Assembly (NCBI RefSeq): GCF_003008515.1
Contig: NZ_CP027668.1
Coordinates: forward strand, 1,790,001-1,854,000
DNA: 64,000 nt
Source: Phreatobacter cathodiphilus
GTDB lineage: Bacteria > Pseudomonadota > Alphaproteobacteria > Rhizobiales > Phreatobacteraceae
Direction: 5' to 3'
Positions 8,115-16,688 of the stretch are shown one piece after another (the stretch's first letter is position 1; every line of letters begins with the position of its first letter). Made by a program: the position numbers and the translations under genes. Under the pieces are notes generated by a model. The model did no database searches. It had not been told where the DNA came from and saw only the letters and a program-made list of their open reading frames with translations.

Positions 8115-8867
8115 TTACCGGGCGTGGTCGGCAACGGCCTTCTCGACACCGAAATAGGCCCTTTCCAGGCGATGCGGCAGGTTCGGCTCGCTGGCCTGCG
8201 CCTCGAGCACCACGCTGCCCTGCGACATCGCATAAACGCGGTCGGCGATCGCCAGAACCTTCTCGATCAACTGCTCGACCAGCAGAACGGCCGTGCCGTT
8301 GTCCCGCAGTGTCGAGACCACGGCCAGCACGCGGTCGACGAGCACGGGCGAAAGCCCGGCGGACGGTTCGTCGAGCATCAGGAGCCTGGGGCGCCGCACG
8401 AGCCCCTGCGCCACGGCGAGCATCTGCTGCTGGCCGCCGCTCAACGAGCCGCCGCGGTCGTTCCGCTTCGCGGCGATCTCCGGGAAGTAGTCGAGCGCCT
8501 CCTCGACGCGGGCCATGCGTTCGGCCCGCGGGATATCGTAGGCGGCGAGCAGCAGGTTGTCGGTGACCGTCTGCTGGGTGAACACCCGATGGCCTTCCAC
8601 CACGTGGACCAGGCCCCCGCGCGCCGTCTCGCGCGGACTGACGCCGCGAAGGCTGGAACCGCCGAAGCGGACGTCGCCGGCACCCCATGGCAGGAGCCCG
8701 GATATGGCACGCAGCAGCGTGGTCTTGCCGGCGCCGTTCGGGCCGAGTAAGGCGACGACCTCGCCCGCACCGACGTTCAGCGTCAGGTCATGCAGCACGT
8801 TGATCTTGCCGTAGCCCGCCTGAAGCGCGCGGACGTCCAGCAGCGGTTCAGCCTCCGAGATAGGCAC
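8115..8867 (-). CDS. livF: Branched-chain-type ABC transporter ATP-binding protein (LivF)
   Basis: This 250-residue ATPase has Walker A (LLGPNGAGKTTLLRAISG), signature LSGGQQQML, Walker B (LLMLDEPSAGLSP) and the LivF-typical HVVEGHRVF and VEQLIEKVLAIADR. It starts at a GTG (8867) that overlaps the 3' end of the livM-livG fusion by 20 bases, which indicates translational coupling. It is the last gene of the six-gene enolase-liv operon. Confidence 0.92.
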   Translation of the reverse strand: MPISEAEPLLDVRALQAGYGKINVLHDLTLNVGAGEVVALLGPNGAGKTTLLRAISGLLPWGAGDVRFGGSSLRGVSPRETARGGLVHVVEGHRVFTQQTVTDNLLLAAYDIPRAERMARVEEALDYFPEIAAKRNDRGGSLSGGQQQMLAVAQGLVRRPRLLMLDEPSAGLSPVLVDRVLAVVSTLRDNGTAVLLVEQLIEKVLAIADRVYAMSQGSVVLEAQASEPNLPHRLERAYFGVEKAVADHAR

Positions 8868-10653
8868 TGACGACCTCCTTGTGCACGCGTATCTCCGACG
8901 GCGTTCCGGCGGCCAGCACGCGGCCGAGGTTCAGGACCGTGACGTGGTCGCAGATGTCGAAGATCAAGTCGGCATGGTGCTCCACGAGCAGCACGCCTGT
9001 CCCCTGACGGCTGATGCCCTTGATGAGGGCGGCGAGGCGCTCGATCTCGGACACCGAAAGGCCGGCGGCCGGCTCGTCCAGCATCAGGAAGGCGGGCCTG
9101 AGGACGAGGGCGCGGGCGATCTCGACGAAGCGCAATTCGCTGTGCTGCAGACGGTCGGCACGGACGTCGGCCAGCGCCTCCAGCCCCACGGCGGCGAGGG
9201 CCGTCATGGCGGCGCCACGCAGCCGCCTCTCGTCGGCCCGATGGCGGGGCAGAGAGAACAGCGTCTCCATGAAGGTCGCCTGCCCCTGGATCGTCGCCCC
9301 GATCATCACGTTGTCGATGACGGACGCCTCGCCGACGATGCGCGGCGTCTGGAACGTGCGGGCGATGCCCCGGCCGGCGCGGGTCTCGGGCGCTCCCGGC
9401 TCCAGGGGCTGCCCGAGCGTGACGCTGCCCTTTTCTGGCGCATAATAGCCGGAGATCACATTGAGGGTGGTCGTCTTGCCGCTGCCGTTGGGACCGATCA
9501 GGCCGTGCACCTTGCCGGTCTCGATGGTGAGGGAGACGCCATCGATCGCGCGGACGCCGCCGAAGCTCAGCACGATGTCGGTCAGCACGACCGGGGTACG
9601 CTCGTCCCGGCGATCGAGCAGCGATGCCAGCAGCGCCGGGCGCGGCTTGATCGCCCGGTCAAAGGTCAGAGGCTTGCGGCTCTTGAAGTCGAGGAGCGCG
9701 GCAATGCCACCGGGCATGGCGAGGACGATGACCAGCAGCAGGACCGCGTAGAGGAAGGTCGACCAGGCGGCGAGCGGCGCGGCGATCTCCGGCAGGATGG
9801 TCAGCACGATCGTGCCGATCAGCGGTCCGAGGATCGAGCCGCGGCCGCCGATCAGCACGGCGATGAAGAACAGCAGCGACAGCTCGAAGGTGAAGGCGTC
9901 GGGCGTGATGTAGGTCTGGAGGCTGGCGAACAGGCCGCCCGCCATGGCCGCCAGCGCTCCCGCCAGCATGAACACGGCGATGAGCAGGCGCGCCTTGGAA
10001 ATGCCGCTCGCCTCAGCCGCCACGTCGGCGTCTCGCACGGCGATCAGGGCGCGCCCGAACCGGCTGTGGGCGATGTTCGAGGTGATCCAGGTGCTGAAGG
10101 CAGCGATCCCCAGACACAGGTAGAAGAAGCCCCAAGCCTTGTCGAAGGGCGCCGGCATTTCCGGGCCCGACAATCCGATCCCGCCGCCGGTGACGCTCTG
10201 CCAGGCCAGAGCCACCTGGGTGACGATAGTGGCAAATCCCAGCGTGGTCATCGCGAAGTAGAATGTCCGCAGCCGCAATGCGGGCAGGCCGATGACGACG
10301 CCGAAGACGGCGCCGACGCAGCCCGCCGCGGCGAGGGCGGCGAAGACCGGCAGGGGCGGCGTCACATTGCCGGCCACCAGGACGCTGGTCGTATAGGCAC
10401 CGAGGGTCAGGAGCGAGACATAGCCGATCGCAAGCTGGCCGGCATAGCCGACGATCAGGTTGAGGCCTGCGACGAGCATCCAGTAGATGGCGGCGCGCGT
10501 GGCGATGAGGCCCCAGTACTCGTTGCCGGTCAGCGGCAGCAGAGCGGCGAGACCGAAGAGGGCGATGAAAGGCAGCGCGGCGCGCAGCACCGCAGGACCT
10601 CCGCCGGTCTTGTCTGCCGGCGCCATGCCGGCCGTGTTGGTCAGGTCGGCCAT
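8848..10653 (-). CDS. LivM-LivG fusion: ABC permease fused to ATP-binding protein
   Basis: One 601-residue frame joins two normally separate HAAT subunits. Residues about 20-325 are a LivM permease (multiple membrane segments; NLIVGYAGQLAIGYVSLLTLGAY; LRLRTFYFAMTTLGF; GGRGSILGPLIG). Residues about 352-601 are a LivG ATPase with Walker A at 387-395 (GPNGSGKTT) and Walker B FLMLDEPAAGLS. The ABC signature region reads LQHSELRFVEIARAL, so the usual G and Q are replaced. The ATG at 10653 overlaps the livH stop by one base. Fused LivMG proteins exist in other proteobacteria; a misassembly is unlikely because the frame is continuous and colinear. Confidence 0.9.
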   Translation of the reverse strand: MADLTNTAGMAPADKTGGGPAVLRAALPFIALFGLAALLPLTGNEYWGLIATRAAIYWMLVAGLNLIVGYAGQLAIGYVSLLTLGAYTTSVLVAGNVTPPLPVFAALAAAGCVGAVFGVVIGLPALRLRTFYFAMTTLGFATIVTQVALAWQSVTGGGIGLSGPEMPAPFDKAWGFFYLCLGIAAFSTWITSNIAHSRFGRALIAVRDADVAAEASGISKARLLIAVFMLAGALAAMAGGLFASLQTYITPDAFTFELSLLFFIAVLIGGRGSILGPLIGTIVLTILPEIAAPLAAWSTFLYAVLLLVIVLAMPGGIAALLDFKSRKPLTFDRAIKPRPALLASLLDRRDERTPVVLTDIVLSFGGVRAIDGVSLTIETGKVHGLIGPNGSGKTTTLNVISGYYAPEKGSVTLGQPLEPGAPETRAGRGIARTFQTPRIVGEASVIDNVMIGATIQGQATFMETLFSLPRHRADERRLRGAAMTALAAVGLEALADVRADRLQHSELRFVEIARALVLRPAFLMLDEPAAGLSVSEIERLAALIKGISRQGTGVLLVEHHADLIFDICDHVTVLNLGRVLAAGTPSEIRVHKEVVSAYLGG

Positions 10654-11510
10654 CAGACCCTCCTCGCGGCCTGGCCGCCGAACAGGCCCTGTGGTGCGAT
10701 CAGCAGCACGATGATGAACAGGCCGAACACCGCGACGGAGGAGAAGATGCCGCCGACGAGGAAGTTGGCCGCCTGCTGGAAGATGCCGAGCGCCAGGCCG
10801 CCGATGACGGCGCCGCGGTTGTTGCCGAGCCCGCCGAGCGCCACCGGCACGAAGCCGTAGAAGTTCAGGAGAGGACCGTTGGCGAAGAACGCCAGCAACA
10901 ATTGGCCGCCGGCAAATCCCGCCAGGCCCCCGATGGCACCGGCGAGCGCATAGCTGGCGATGCGCAGGTTGCGCTCGGGGAGGCCGAGGGCCCGCGCGGC
11001 GAAGTTGTCCTCGGCAATGGCGAGGAAGGCGCGGCCCACCAGCGTCTTGCGATAGAGGAATTCGAGCCCGACGATGGTGATGGCGCAAGCCGCCACGGGC
11101 AGCCAGAACTTCTCCTCGATGAAGCCGCCGCCCGAACTGAAGAGCCTCGGGAAGGGCTGCGGTTCGGTGCTCCACTCGATCGCGGTCACCTGCTGGATCA
11201 TGAGCGCCAGCGCCAGGGTGGACAGCACGTAGAGATGCTGGTCGAGGCTCTTCAGCACCGGCCTGACGGCCACGAACTCGGTGACGACGCCGATCAGGGC
11301 GCAGCAGGCGATCATCGCCAGGAAACCGAGGACCGGCGGAAAGCCCATGCGCAGGATGAACAGCGAGCCGAAGACGCCGCCGAGCATGCCGAGCTGGCCT
11401 GCCGTGAAGCTCATGACCCGCGAGGTCGAGAACATGGTGTTGTAGGCAATCCCGATGAGAGCGTAGATCGCCCCAACCGCGAGGCCCGAGGCGAGGATCG
11501 AAGCCAGCAT
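10653..11510 (-). CDS. livH: Branched-chain-type ABC transporter permease (LivH)
   Basis: This 285-residue inner-membrane permease has about eight hydrophobic segments and the LivH signatures GLAVGAIYALIGIAYNTMF, FTAGQLGMLGGVFG, RALGLPERNLRIASYALAGA and VALGGLGNNRGAVIGGLALG. It overlaps the livM-livG start by one base and follows the binding-protein gene by 84 bases. Together with the fusion and LivF it forms a complete importer. Confidence 0.92.
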   Translation of the reverse strand: MLASILASGLAVGAIYALIGIAYNTMFSTSRVMSFTAGQLGMLGGVFGSLFILRMGFPPVLGFLAMIACCALIGVVTEFVAVRPVLKSLDQHLYVLSTLALALMIQQVTAIEWSTEPQPFPRLFSSGGGFIEEKFWLPVAACAITIVGLEFLYRKTLVGRAFLAIAEDNFAARALGLPERNLRIASYALAGAIGGLAGFAGGQLLLAFFANGPLLNFYGFVPVALGGLGNNRGAVIGGLALGIFQQAANFLVGGIFSSVAVFGLFIIVLLIAPQGLFGGQAARRV

Positions 11511-11594
11511 GGGTCATCTCTTTCGGGACTGAAGGCCTGCATGCGAGGCCGGGCTGCTCTGGGGAGCCGAGCCCGGCCCTGGTTGGTTGTCGGC

Positions 11595-12791
11595 TCAGCC
11601 GGAATAGCCGGGAGCCAGCGCAAAGGTGCCGTTCTTCGCCGAACTGGCCGCCGACATGACCACATCGGCCACGGGATAGCCGTTGTGCCGGGTTGGGCTG
11701 TAGGAGTAGTTGCCGAAATAGCCCTCGTATTTGGCGAGGCCATTCCAGAAGCCGATGATGGCCTCACCCGAGGACGAGCCGGTCGTGTCGACCGCCTTGG
11801 CCACGAGGTCGATCGCATCGATGCCGCAGGCGACCCACCAGAGCAGCGTGTCCTGCAGGTTGACCTTGCCGGCCAGCCTCTCCACCAAGGCCTGGTTCTT
11901 CGGCGGCAGCTTGCCGTCGGCGCCGTAGCTGCAGCTGCGATAGCCGATGGCGTAGACCTTGTCCCAGTTGGCCGGCTTCTCGATCAGGCCGCCGATCTCG
12001 CCCGACGACAGCGAGGGGTGGCCGACGAAGGGCACGTCCCAGTTCATGGCGGCGCGAGTGTTCATCATCCGCGCCTCCATGCCGGTGGACACGCTCCACA
12101 CCACGATCGCCTGGGCGCCGGCATTGCGGGCGCGCAGCATGTCGGGGGTCATGTCGGGCTGGGTCGCGTCGATATTGGCCTGGTAGACGACCTCGGCACC
12201 GTCCTTCTTGAAGCCGGCGACCGAGGCATTGACCGCGCTGACGCCGTAGCCGGTGGTGTCGCCGATGACGGCGATCTTCTTCAGCTTGAGGATGGCGAGG
12301 CAGTAGTTGCGCACGGCGTCGTCCCACTGGGTGTTCGACGGCGAGATGCGGAAGGCATTGGGGAAGCGGCGCTCGTCGATCAGGGAATCGACCACGCAGG
12401 GGTGGATGTTGGGCATCTTGGCGCGCGCCATGATCGGGGTGACCGCCAGAGACTCTCCGGAGTTGGTCGGCCCCCAGATCGCGTGGACCTTGGCCTGGCT
12501 GATCAGCTCCTGGGTGGCGTTGACCGCCTTCGTCGGGTCGCCCTGGGTGTCGCGGGTGATGATCTCGATCCTGCGGCCCTTGACGCCTCCGGCCGCATTG
12601 ATGGCCTCCGCGGCATAGATGACGCCGCGGTTGAAGCCGACACCCGGTGCCGAGCTCGGTCCGGTGAGGGCCGCCAGCCAGCCGATGCGGATCGGCTCGG
12701 CCTGGGCGATCGCCGGGTGGGCGAGCCCGAGCGCCGATGCGCTGACGGCTCCCGCGGTGCCTAAGGTGAAGTGACGACGATTGATGGCCAT
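11595..12791 (-). CDS. Branched-chain-type ABC transporter substrate-binding protein (Peripla_BP_6)
   Basis: This 398-residue exported protein has a twin-arginine-like signal (INRRHFTLGTAGAV) with cleavage near HPAIAQA. The mature domain matches LivK-like receptors: IRIGWLAALTGPSSAPG, EAINAAGGVKGRRIEIITRD, IWGPTNSGESLAVTPIM and AVIGDTTGYGVSAVNA. It lies between the two enolase-superfamily genes and livH in one minus-strand operon. The ligand is inferred to be the acid that these enzymes process, such as a sugar acid or aromatic or aliphatic hydroxy acid, rather than an amino acid. Confidence 0.9.
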   Translation of the reverse strand: MAINRRHFTLGTAGAVSASALGLAHPAIAQAEPIRIGWLAALTGPSSAPGVGFNRGVIYAAEAINAAGGVKGRRIEIITRDTQGDPTKAVNATQELISQAKVHAIWGPTNSGESLAVTPIMARAKMPNIHPCVVDSLIDERRFPNAFRISPSNTQWDDAVRNYCLAILKLKKIAVIGDTTGYGVSAVNASVAGFKKDGAEVVYQANIDATQPDMTPDMLRARNAGAQAIVVWSVSTGMEARMMNTRAAMNWDVPFVGHPSLSSGEIGGLIEKPANWDKVYAIGYRSCSYGADGKLPPKNQALVERLAGKVNLQDTLLWWVACGIDAIDLVAKAVDTTGSSSGEAIIGFWNGLAKYEGYFGNYSYSPTRHNGYPVADVVMSAASSAKNGTFALAPGYSG

Positions 12792-12848
12792 GGGATCCTC
12801 CCGATCGCTGAGTGAGAATTGCCCGTCTGCGCGGGTTTTTCCGGGCCT

Positions 12849-13931
12849 TCAGCCCTTGAGGTGGCGGATGTAGTCGCGGTTGAAGGTGAAGCCCCAGCCG
12901 GGCCGTTCCGGAACGACGGCCGCTCCGTTCTCGAAGGTCAGCGGCTCGGTGTAGAGCGGCGAGAACCAGGGCATGTATTCGAGGAAGATCGCGTTGGAGA
13001 GGGCGCCCAGCACCTGGATGCTGGTCTCCGGGAATAGATGGCTCGACACCGCGACATCGTGGGCTTCCGCCATGTGGCCGACCCGCATGAATTCGCTGAC
13101 CCCGCCGGCGCGCTGCAGGTCGGGCATCAGTATGTCGGCGGACCGCAGCTCCAGCATGCGGCGGAAGCCGTAGCGGGAATACTCCGTCTCGCCGGAGGCG
13201 ATGGGCGTGTCGAGGGCGGCCGAGACGCGCGCCAGTCCGTCCAGGTCCCAGGCGGGGAGCGGCTCCTCGAACCAGGTGAGGTCATACTCCTCCAGCATGC
13301 GTCCCAGGCGGATCGCCTGATGCTCGTTGAGCCCCTGATTGGCATCGGCCATCAGCTTGATCTTCGGGCCGATCGCCTCGCGCACGGCCTTCACACGTGC
13401 GATGTCGTCACGCGGATCGGCATGGCCGAGCCGCATCTTCATGGCCTTGAAGCCTTCGGCCATGAAGCGGCTGGCCTCTTCCTGCAATTCGCTGATCGAC
13501 AGCGACAGCCAGAGCCCGCCGGAATGATAGGCCGGTACGCGCGATTGCGCGCCGCCGAGCATGCGGTAGAGCGGCAGGCCGGCGGCCTTTCCCGCGAGAT
13601 CCCACAGCGCGCCGTCGAGGGCCGAGATGCCCATGACGGTCACGCCCTTGTGGCCGAGGAAGTTGATGTCCGTCCAGGCGCGGGCGTTGAAGCCGGCGAT
13701 CAGGCCCGCATCCTGCCCGACGATCAGGTCGGACAGTTCCTCGACCATGGCCCGCAGCACCGGCGTCCGCCGGTTGTTCAGCGTGAAGACGAGGTTTTCC
13801 CCGGTCAGGCCCTGGTCCGTGTGGATGGTGACCAGCACCATGCCGAAGTCGCGGAGTTCGCCGAGCGCGCTGCCGATGGGTTTGGCGAGCGTCAGCGTGA
13901 CCGTGTCGGTCTCGACCCTGGTGACTTTCAT
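12849..13931 (-). CDS. Mandelate racemase/muconate lactonizing enzyme family protein (enolase superfamily)
   Basis: This 360-residue enzyme has the enolase-superfamily barrel layout. The predicted catalytic set is K165-M-R167, metal ligands D196 (MADAN), E222 (WFEEP) and E248 (SGETE), and the general base pair D271/H298 (SSHLFPE). The Lys and His on opposite faces place it in the mandelate racemase subgroup, many members of which dehydrate sugar acids; R167 replaces the usual second Lys. Its start overlaps the stop of the upstream paralogous gene by four bases (ATGA), so the two are translationally coupled. The substrate is not identified. Confidence 0.9.
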   Translation of the reverse strand: MKVTRVETDTVTLTLAKPIGSALGELRDFGMVLVTIHTDQGLTGENLVFTLNNRRTPVLRAMVEELSDLIVGQDAGLIAGFNARAWTDINFLGHKGVTVMGISALDGALWDLAGKAAGLPLYRMLGGAQSRVPAYHSGGLWLSLSISELQEEASRFMAEGFKAMKMRLGHADPRDDIARVKAVREAIGPKIKLMADANQGLNEHQAIRLGRMLEEYDLTWFEEPLPAWDLDGLARVSAALDTPIASGETEYSRYGFRRMLELRSADILMPDLQRAGGVSEFMRVGHMAEAHDVAVSSHLFPETSIQVLGALSNAIFLEYMPWFSPLYTEPLTFENGAAVVPERPGWGFTFNRDYIRHLKG

Positions 13932-15049
13932 GGCCGGCTCCGTCCGTCGATGCGGGTGATGTCGCCGACGCGGTAGCGGGCCAGCACGGCGTGGTCCGGA
14001 TCGGCGCCGAGGCCGGGGCCGTCCGGCACCGCAAACAGGCCCTTGTCGCCCTTGACCCAGGGATCGAAGGGATTGGCCTCCATGTCGAGCCAGAGCACCT
14101 CGACCATGGGCTTTTCCATCCGCGCCTGGATGATGTGCAGGGTGGCGATGAAGCCGGGTCCGAAATAGGGACTGTGGGGACAGACCTCGACGCCGTGGGC
14201 CTCGCACAGGTCGAAGATCCTGAGCATTTCCGCGATGCCGCCCACCTTGGTGACGCTCGGCTGGGCAATGTCGATGGCATCGGCATCGATCAGCGTCTTG
14301 AAGCCGAACAGGCCCGCGACGTTCTCGCCGGCCGCAATGGGAATGCCATAGGCGCGCACGCTGGCGAGGCTCCCGACATCCTCGGGCGGCCAGACCGGCT
14401 CCTCGAGCCACATCAGCCCGTCCTCGACGAGCGAGGCTGCCATGGCGCGGGCCGCCGGCGGCGACCAGGCGCAGTTGACGTCCATCATGACCGGCACGTC
14501 GCCGGCCGCCTCCATGGAGGCCAGCACCGCCGAGCGGGTGAGTTCGTGCAGCTTGATGAAGCGATAGCCGCGCGCGCAGGCCGCCGCCGTGTTCTTGGCC
14601 GCCAGAGCATCGTCGTTGTAGGCGAGAAGGCTCGCATAGCCGGGGATCGGTCCGCGGTCGCGGCCGCCCAGCAGTCGGTAGAGCGGCTGGCCGGCGCGCT
14701 TTCCCGCGAGATCCCAGAGCGCAATCTCGATGCCGGAATAGCCATAGACGAAGGAGCCGTTGCGCCCGAGCAGATGCAGGCTGTGCAGGATGGTGCGGGA
14801 CAGGCCCTGGATGTCGCCGGCATCGCGGCCGATCATGAGCGGGCCGACGATCGTGTCGATGGCGGCCTTCGTCGCGGGAATGGCTGCGTGGCCGAAGGCC
14901 TCGCCCCACCCCACGAGCCCGTCCTCGGTCTCCACCTTGACCAGAAGAATCTCGAGATGGTCCCAGGGCCTGCCGGCAAAGGCCGGCTTCGGCCCGCCCA
15001 TGTCAAAGGGCAGCGCCACGACGCAGGTCTCGACCGCGGTGATCTTCAT
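13928..15049 (-). CDS. Second mandelate racemase-type enolase-superfamily enzyme
   Basis: This 373-residue protein is the first gene of the enolase-liv operon. Visible catalytic positions are K166-L-H168 (FIKLHEL), D190 (MMDVNC), E216 (WLEEP), E242 (AGEN) and H292 (CPHSPYFG). The K-x-H motif differs from the K-x-R of its neighbour, so the two are not simple duplicates and probably act on different acids or successive steps. It is read divergently from a LysR gene, with three TAAGCT half-sites in the 123-base space between them. Confidence 0.9.
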   Translation of the reverse strand: MKITAVETCVVALPFDMGGPKPAFAGRPWDHLEILLVKVETEDGLVGWGEAFGHAAIPATKAAIDTIVGPLMIGRDAGDIQGLSRTILHSLHLLGRNGSFVYGYSGIEIALWDLAGKRAGQPLYRLLGGRDRGPIPGYASLLAYNDDALAAKNTAAACARGYRFIKLHELTRSAVLASMEAAGDVPVMMDVNCAWSPPAARAMAASLVEDGLMWLEEPVWPPEDVGSLASVRAYGIPIAAGENVAGLFGFKTLIDADAIDIAQPSVTKVGGIAEMLRIFDLCEAHGVEVCPHSPYFGPGFIATLHIIQARMEKPMVEVLWLDMEANPFDPWVKGDKGLFAVPDGPGLGADPDHAVLARYRVGDITRIDGRSRP

Positions 15050-15129
15050 GTCCGGTCCGGCATTTCCTCAGGCGCCGGCCTCTTGGGTCGGGCAGCGTCC
15101 ATGTCCCAGACGCTAGGCCGACGGCAGAA

Positions 15130-15166
15130 TAAGCTCAATTGTCTCCAGCTTAATTCCATATAAGCT
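15130..15166. promoter_or_regulatory. Three TAAGCT half-sites, candidate LysR operator
   Basis: TAAGCT (15130-15135), AGCTTA (15147-15152) and TAAGCT (15161-15166) form two overlapping dyads, with 11- and 8-base spacers. They end six bases before the lysR start (15173) and begin 81 bases from the divergent enolase gene start (15049). A multi-half-site array in a lysR divergent promoter is typical of autoregulation plus activation of the target operon. Confidence 0.55.
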
Positions 15167-15172
15167 GAGCTG

Positions 15173-16111
15173 ATGTCTCTCAGCATCCGCCAGTTGCAGA
15201 TCGTCCATACCGTCGCGAGTTCGGGGTCGGTCACGTCGGCCGCCCAGGCCCTGGGCATCTCCCAGCCGGCGGTCAGCATGATGCTGCGCGAGTGTTCGCG
15301 GGAAGCCGGCTTCCCCATGTTCGTGCGCAAACAGGGGCGCCTGCAGCCGACCGCCGAGACGCGCGTCCTGATCGCCGAGCTGGAGCGCGTCTTCGACGGC
15401 GTCGATCGGATCGGCCGGCTGATCGAAGATATGGGCGATACCAATGTCGGCTCGATCCAGATCGCGGCGACCGCGACTTTGGCCAACAACATTCTGCCGG
15501 CGGCGGTCGCCGCGTTCCAGGCCTCGCGCCCCCGCATCCAGATCACCATCAGGACGACCGACAACCCCGGCGTCATCCAGAGTGTGGTGCGCGACGAGGT
15601 CGATCTCGGGCTGGCACTGTCGCCGCTCGCCCAGCACGACGCGCGCGCCATCGAGCTGTGCACCGCCGACCTCGTCGTCGTCGTCAACCCGACCCATCCG
15701 CTGGCGGACCGGGCCGTGGTCGAAGCGGCCGATCTCGCGCCCTATCCGCTGATTTCGTTCAGCCGCAGCCAGCCGCTCGGCGCCCTGGTCGACCAGGTCT
15801 TCCGTCAGGCGCAAACGCCGCGCCGGGTTGCGATCGAGGTCAACCAGTCGTCGGTCGCCTGCGCCCTCGCGCGCGCGGGAGCCGGCGTCGCGGTCATCGA
15901 CCCCTTCTGGCTGATCGACGCACGCGAAATCGGGATCGTCTGCCTGACCTTCGCGCCGAAGACGGCGTTGAGCGCGCAGATCCTGATGTCGCGCAGTTCG
16001 TCGCTGTCGCGACCGGCGCGTCTGTTCCTCGCAACCCTACGGCGCACCGTTCAGTCCCTTCAGGCCCAAGGCGTTCTCGAAGGCATCGGGGCGAGCCCGG
16101 GTGCAAGATAG
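15173..16111 (+). CDS. LysR-family transcriptional regulator of the enolase-liv operon
   Basis: This 312-residue LysR regulator has an N-terminal HTH (RQLQIVHTVASSGSVTSAAQ, then LGISQPAVSMMLRECSREAG) followed by PMFVRKQGRLQPTAET and a periplasmic-binding-like effector domain (GSIQIAATATLANNILP; DEVDLGLALSPL; ALARAGAGVAVIDPF). It is divergent from the six-gene enolase-liv operon and separated from it by 123 bases, so it is very likely its regulator. The inducer is probably the acid taken up. Confidence 0.92.
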   Translation: MSLSIRQLQIVHTVASSGSVTSAAQALGISQPAVSMMLRECSREAGFPMFVRKQGRLQPTAETRVLIAELERVFDGVDRIGRLIEDMGDTNVGSIQIAATATLANNILPAAVAAFQASRPRIQITIRTTDNPGVIQSVVRDEVDLGLALSPLAQHDARAIELCTADLVVVVNPTHPLADRAVVEAADLAPYPLISFSRSQPLGALVDQVFRQAQTPRRVAIEVNQSSVACALARAGAGVAVIDPFWLIDAREIGIVCLTFAPKTALSAQILMSRSSSLSRPARLFLATLRRTVQSLQAQGVLEGIGASPGAR

Positions 16112-16545
16112 CGTTCGAGGTGACCGAGGCAGCGCTCACCGGCAACGAAGCGGCGGACCGCCGAGACGCCGAAGCGCCTCAGCGTGAGGAGAACCGGAGT
16201 CGCGCGCGACGAATGGCTCCGGCAGGTCCCGCCGCGCGCATCGGCGCCTCCCCTTCCCTCGGATCACGTCGACCGTTCCCTGATCGCCGAGGCGGATAGC
16301 GACACAGGCGACGCGGCGATCGTCAACAATGTCGCGGCGACCGGCCTGTTGGCTTGCGCCCGATGGGAAACGCGGGAGTCCGCACTGGGACACGACTCGA
16401 ATGTCGGCTGTGGCGGCGCCATGCGGAACTCTCGACTGAGGGTCAGAGCGCTGAGATTCCACCGGTCCTGCCGGCTTGCCCGGCCATGAGTACAGGCGCG
16501 ATAATCTATTGATTTGACGCAGTTTTTTCGAGCCCAAAACAGGGC
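16112..16545. other. Region of 434 bases without a supported gene
   Basis: This stretch lies between the lysR stop and tRNA-Glu. Open frames of about 100-130 codons occur on both strands, but none has a recognisable domain, a ribosome binding site or protein-like composition. A short stem (AGCCC-N6-GGGCT, 16531-16546) lies just 3' of the tRNA on its strand but is not followed by a U-run. Confidence 0.4.
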
Positions 16546-16621
16546 TGGCGCTCCCTACGGGATTCGAACCCGTGTACCCAACGTGAAAGGCTGGTGTCCT
16601 AGGCCTCTAGACGAAGGGAGC
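16546..16621 (-). tRNA. tRNA-Glu (anticodon UUC), CCA encoded
   Basis: The minus strand reads GCTCCCTTCGTCTAGAGGCC at the 5' end and closes with AGGGAGC, discriminator G and an encoded CCA (16546-16548). The seven-base acceptor arms pair perfectly. The anticodon loop is CTTTCAC with anticodon TTC at 16587-16585, and the T arm contains GGTTCGAATCC. The body is 73 bases plus CCA. This pattern is standard for bacterial tRNA-Glu. Confidence 0.97.
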
Positions 16622-16688
16622 GAACCGCATGGCGGCGGCGGGCGTTATAGGGGTGTTCCCCGCCGCCATCAAGCGCCCGGGCGGAAAT

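Noticed and set aside
8881-10860. A 659-codon open frame on the plus strand opposite the liv genes
   Set aside because: It is antisense to well-supported livM-livG and livH, is Gly/Arg/Asp/His-rich and has no recognisable domain. Long antisense frames are expected in GC-rich coding DNA.
10654-11517. A frame continuous with livM-livG that extends it upstream to 889 codons
   Set aside because: The upstream part lies in the wrong frame over livH and is low-complexity Arg/His/Gly-rich; the true start is ATG 10653.
12815-12840. CCCG-type stem followed by TTTTT on the plus strand
   Set aside because: No plus-strand gene ends here; all nearby genes are read on the minus strand, where no T-run follows the stem.
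16136-16537. A 133-codon minus-strand frame next to tRNA-Glu
   Set aside because: No ribosome binding site, no domain, shadow-like composition and an overlapping frame on the other strand.
16521-16546. Stem 3' of tRNA-Glu considered as its terminator
   Set aside because: On the tRNA strand the stem is followed by an A-run, not a U-run.
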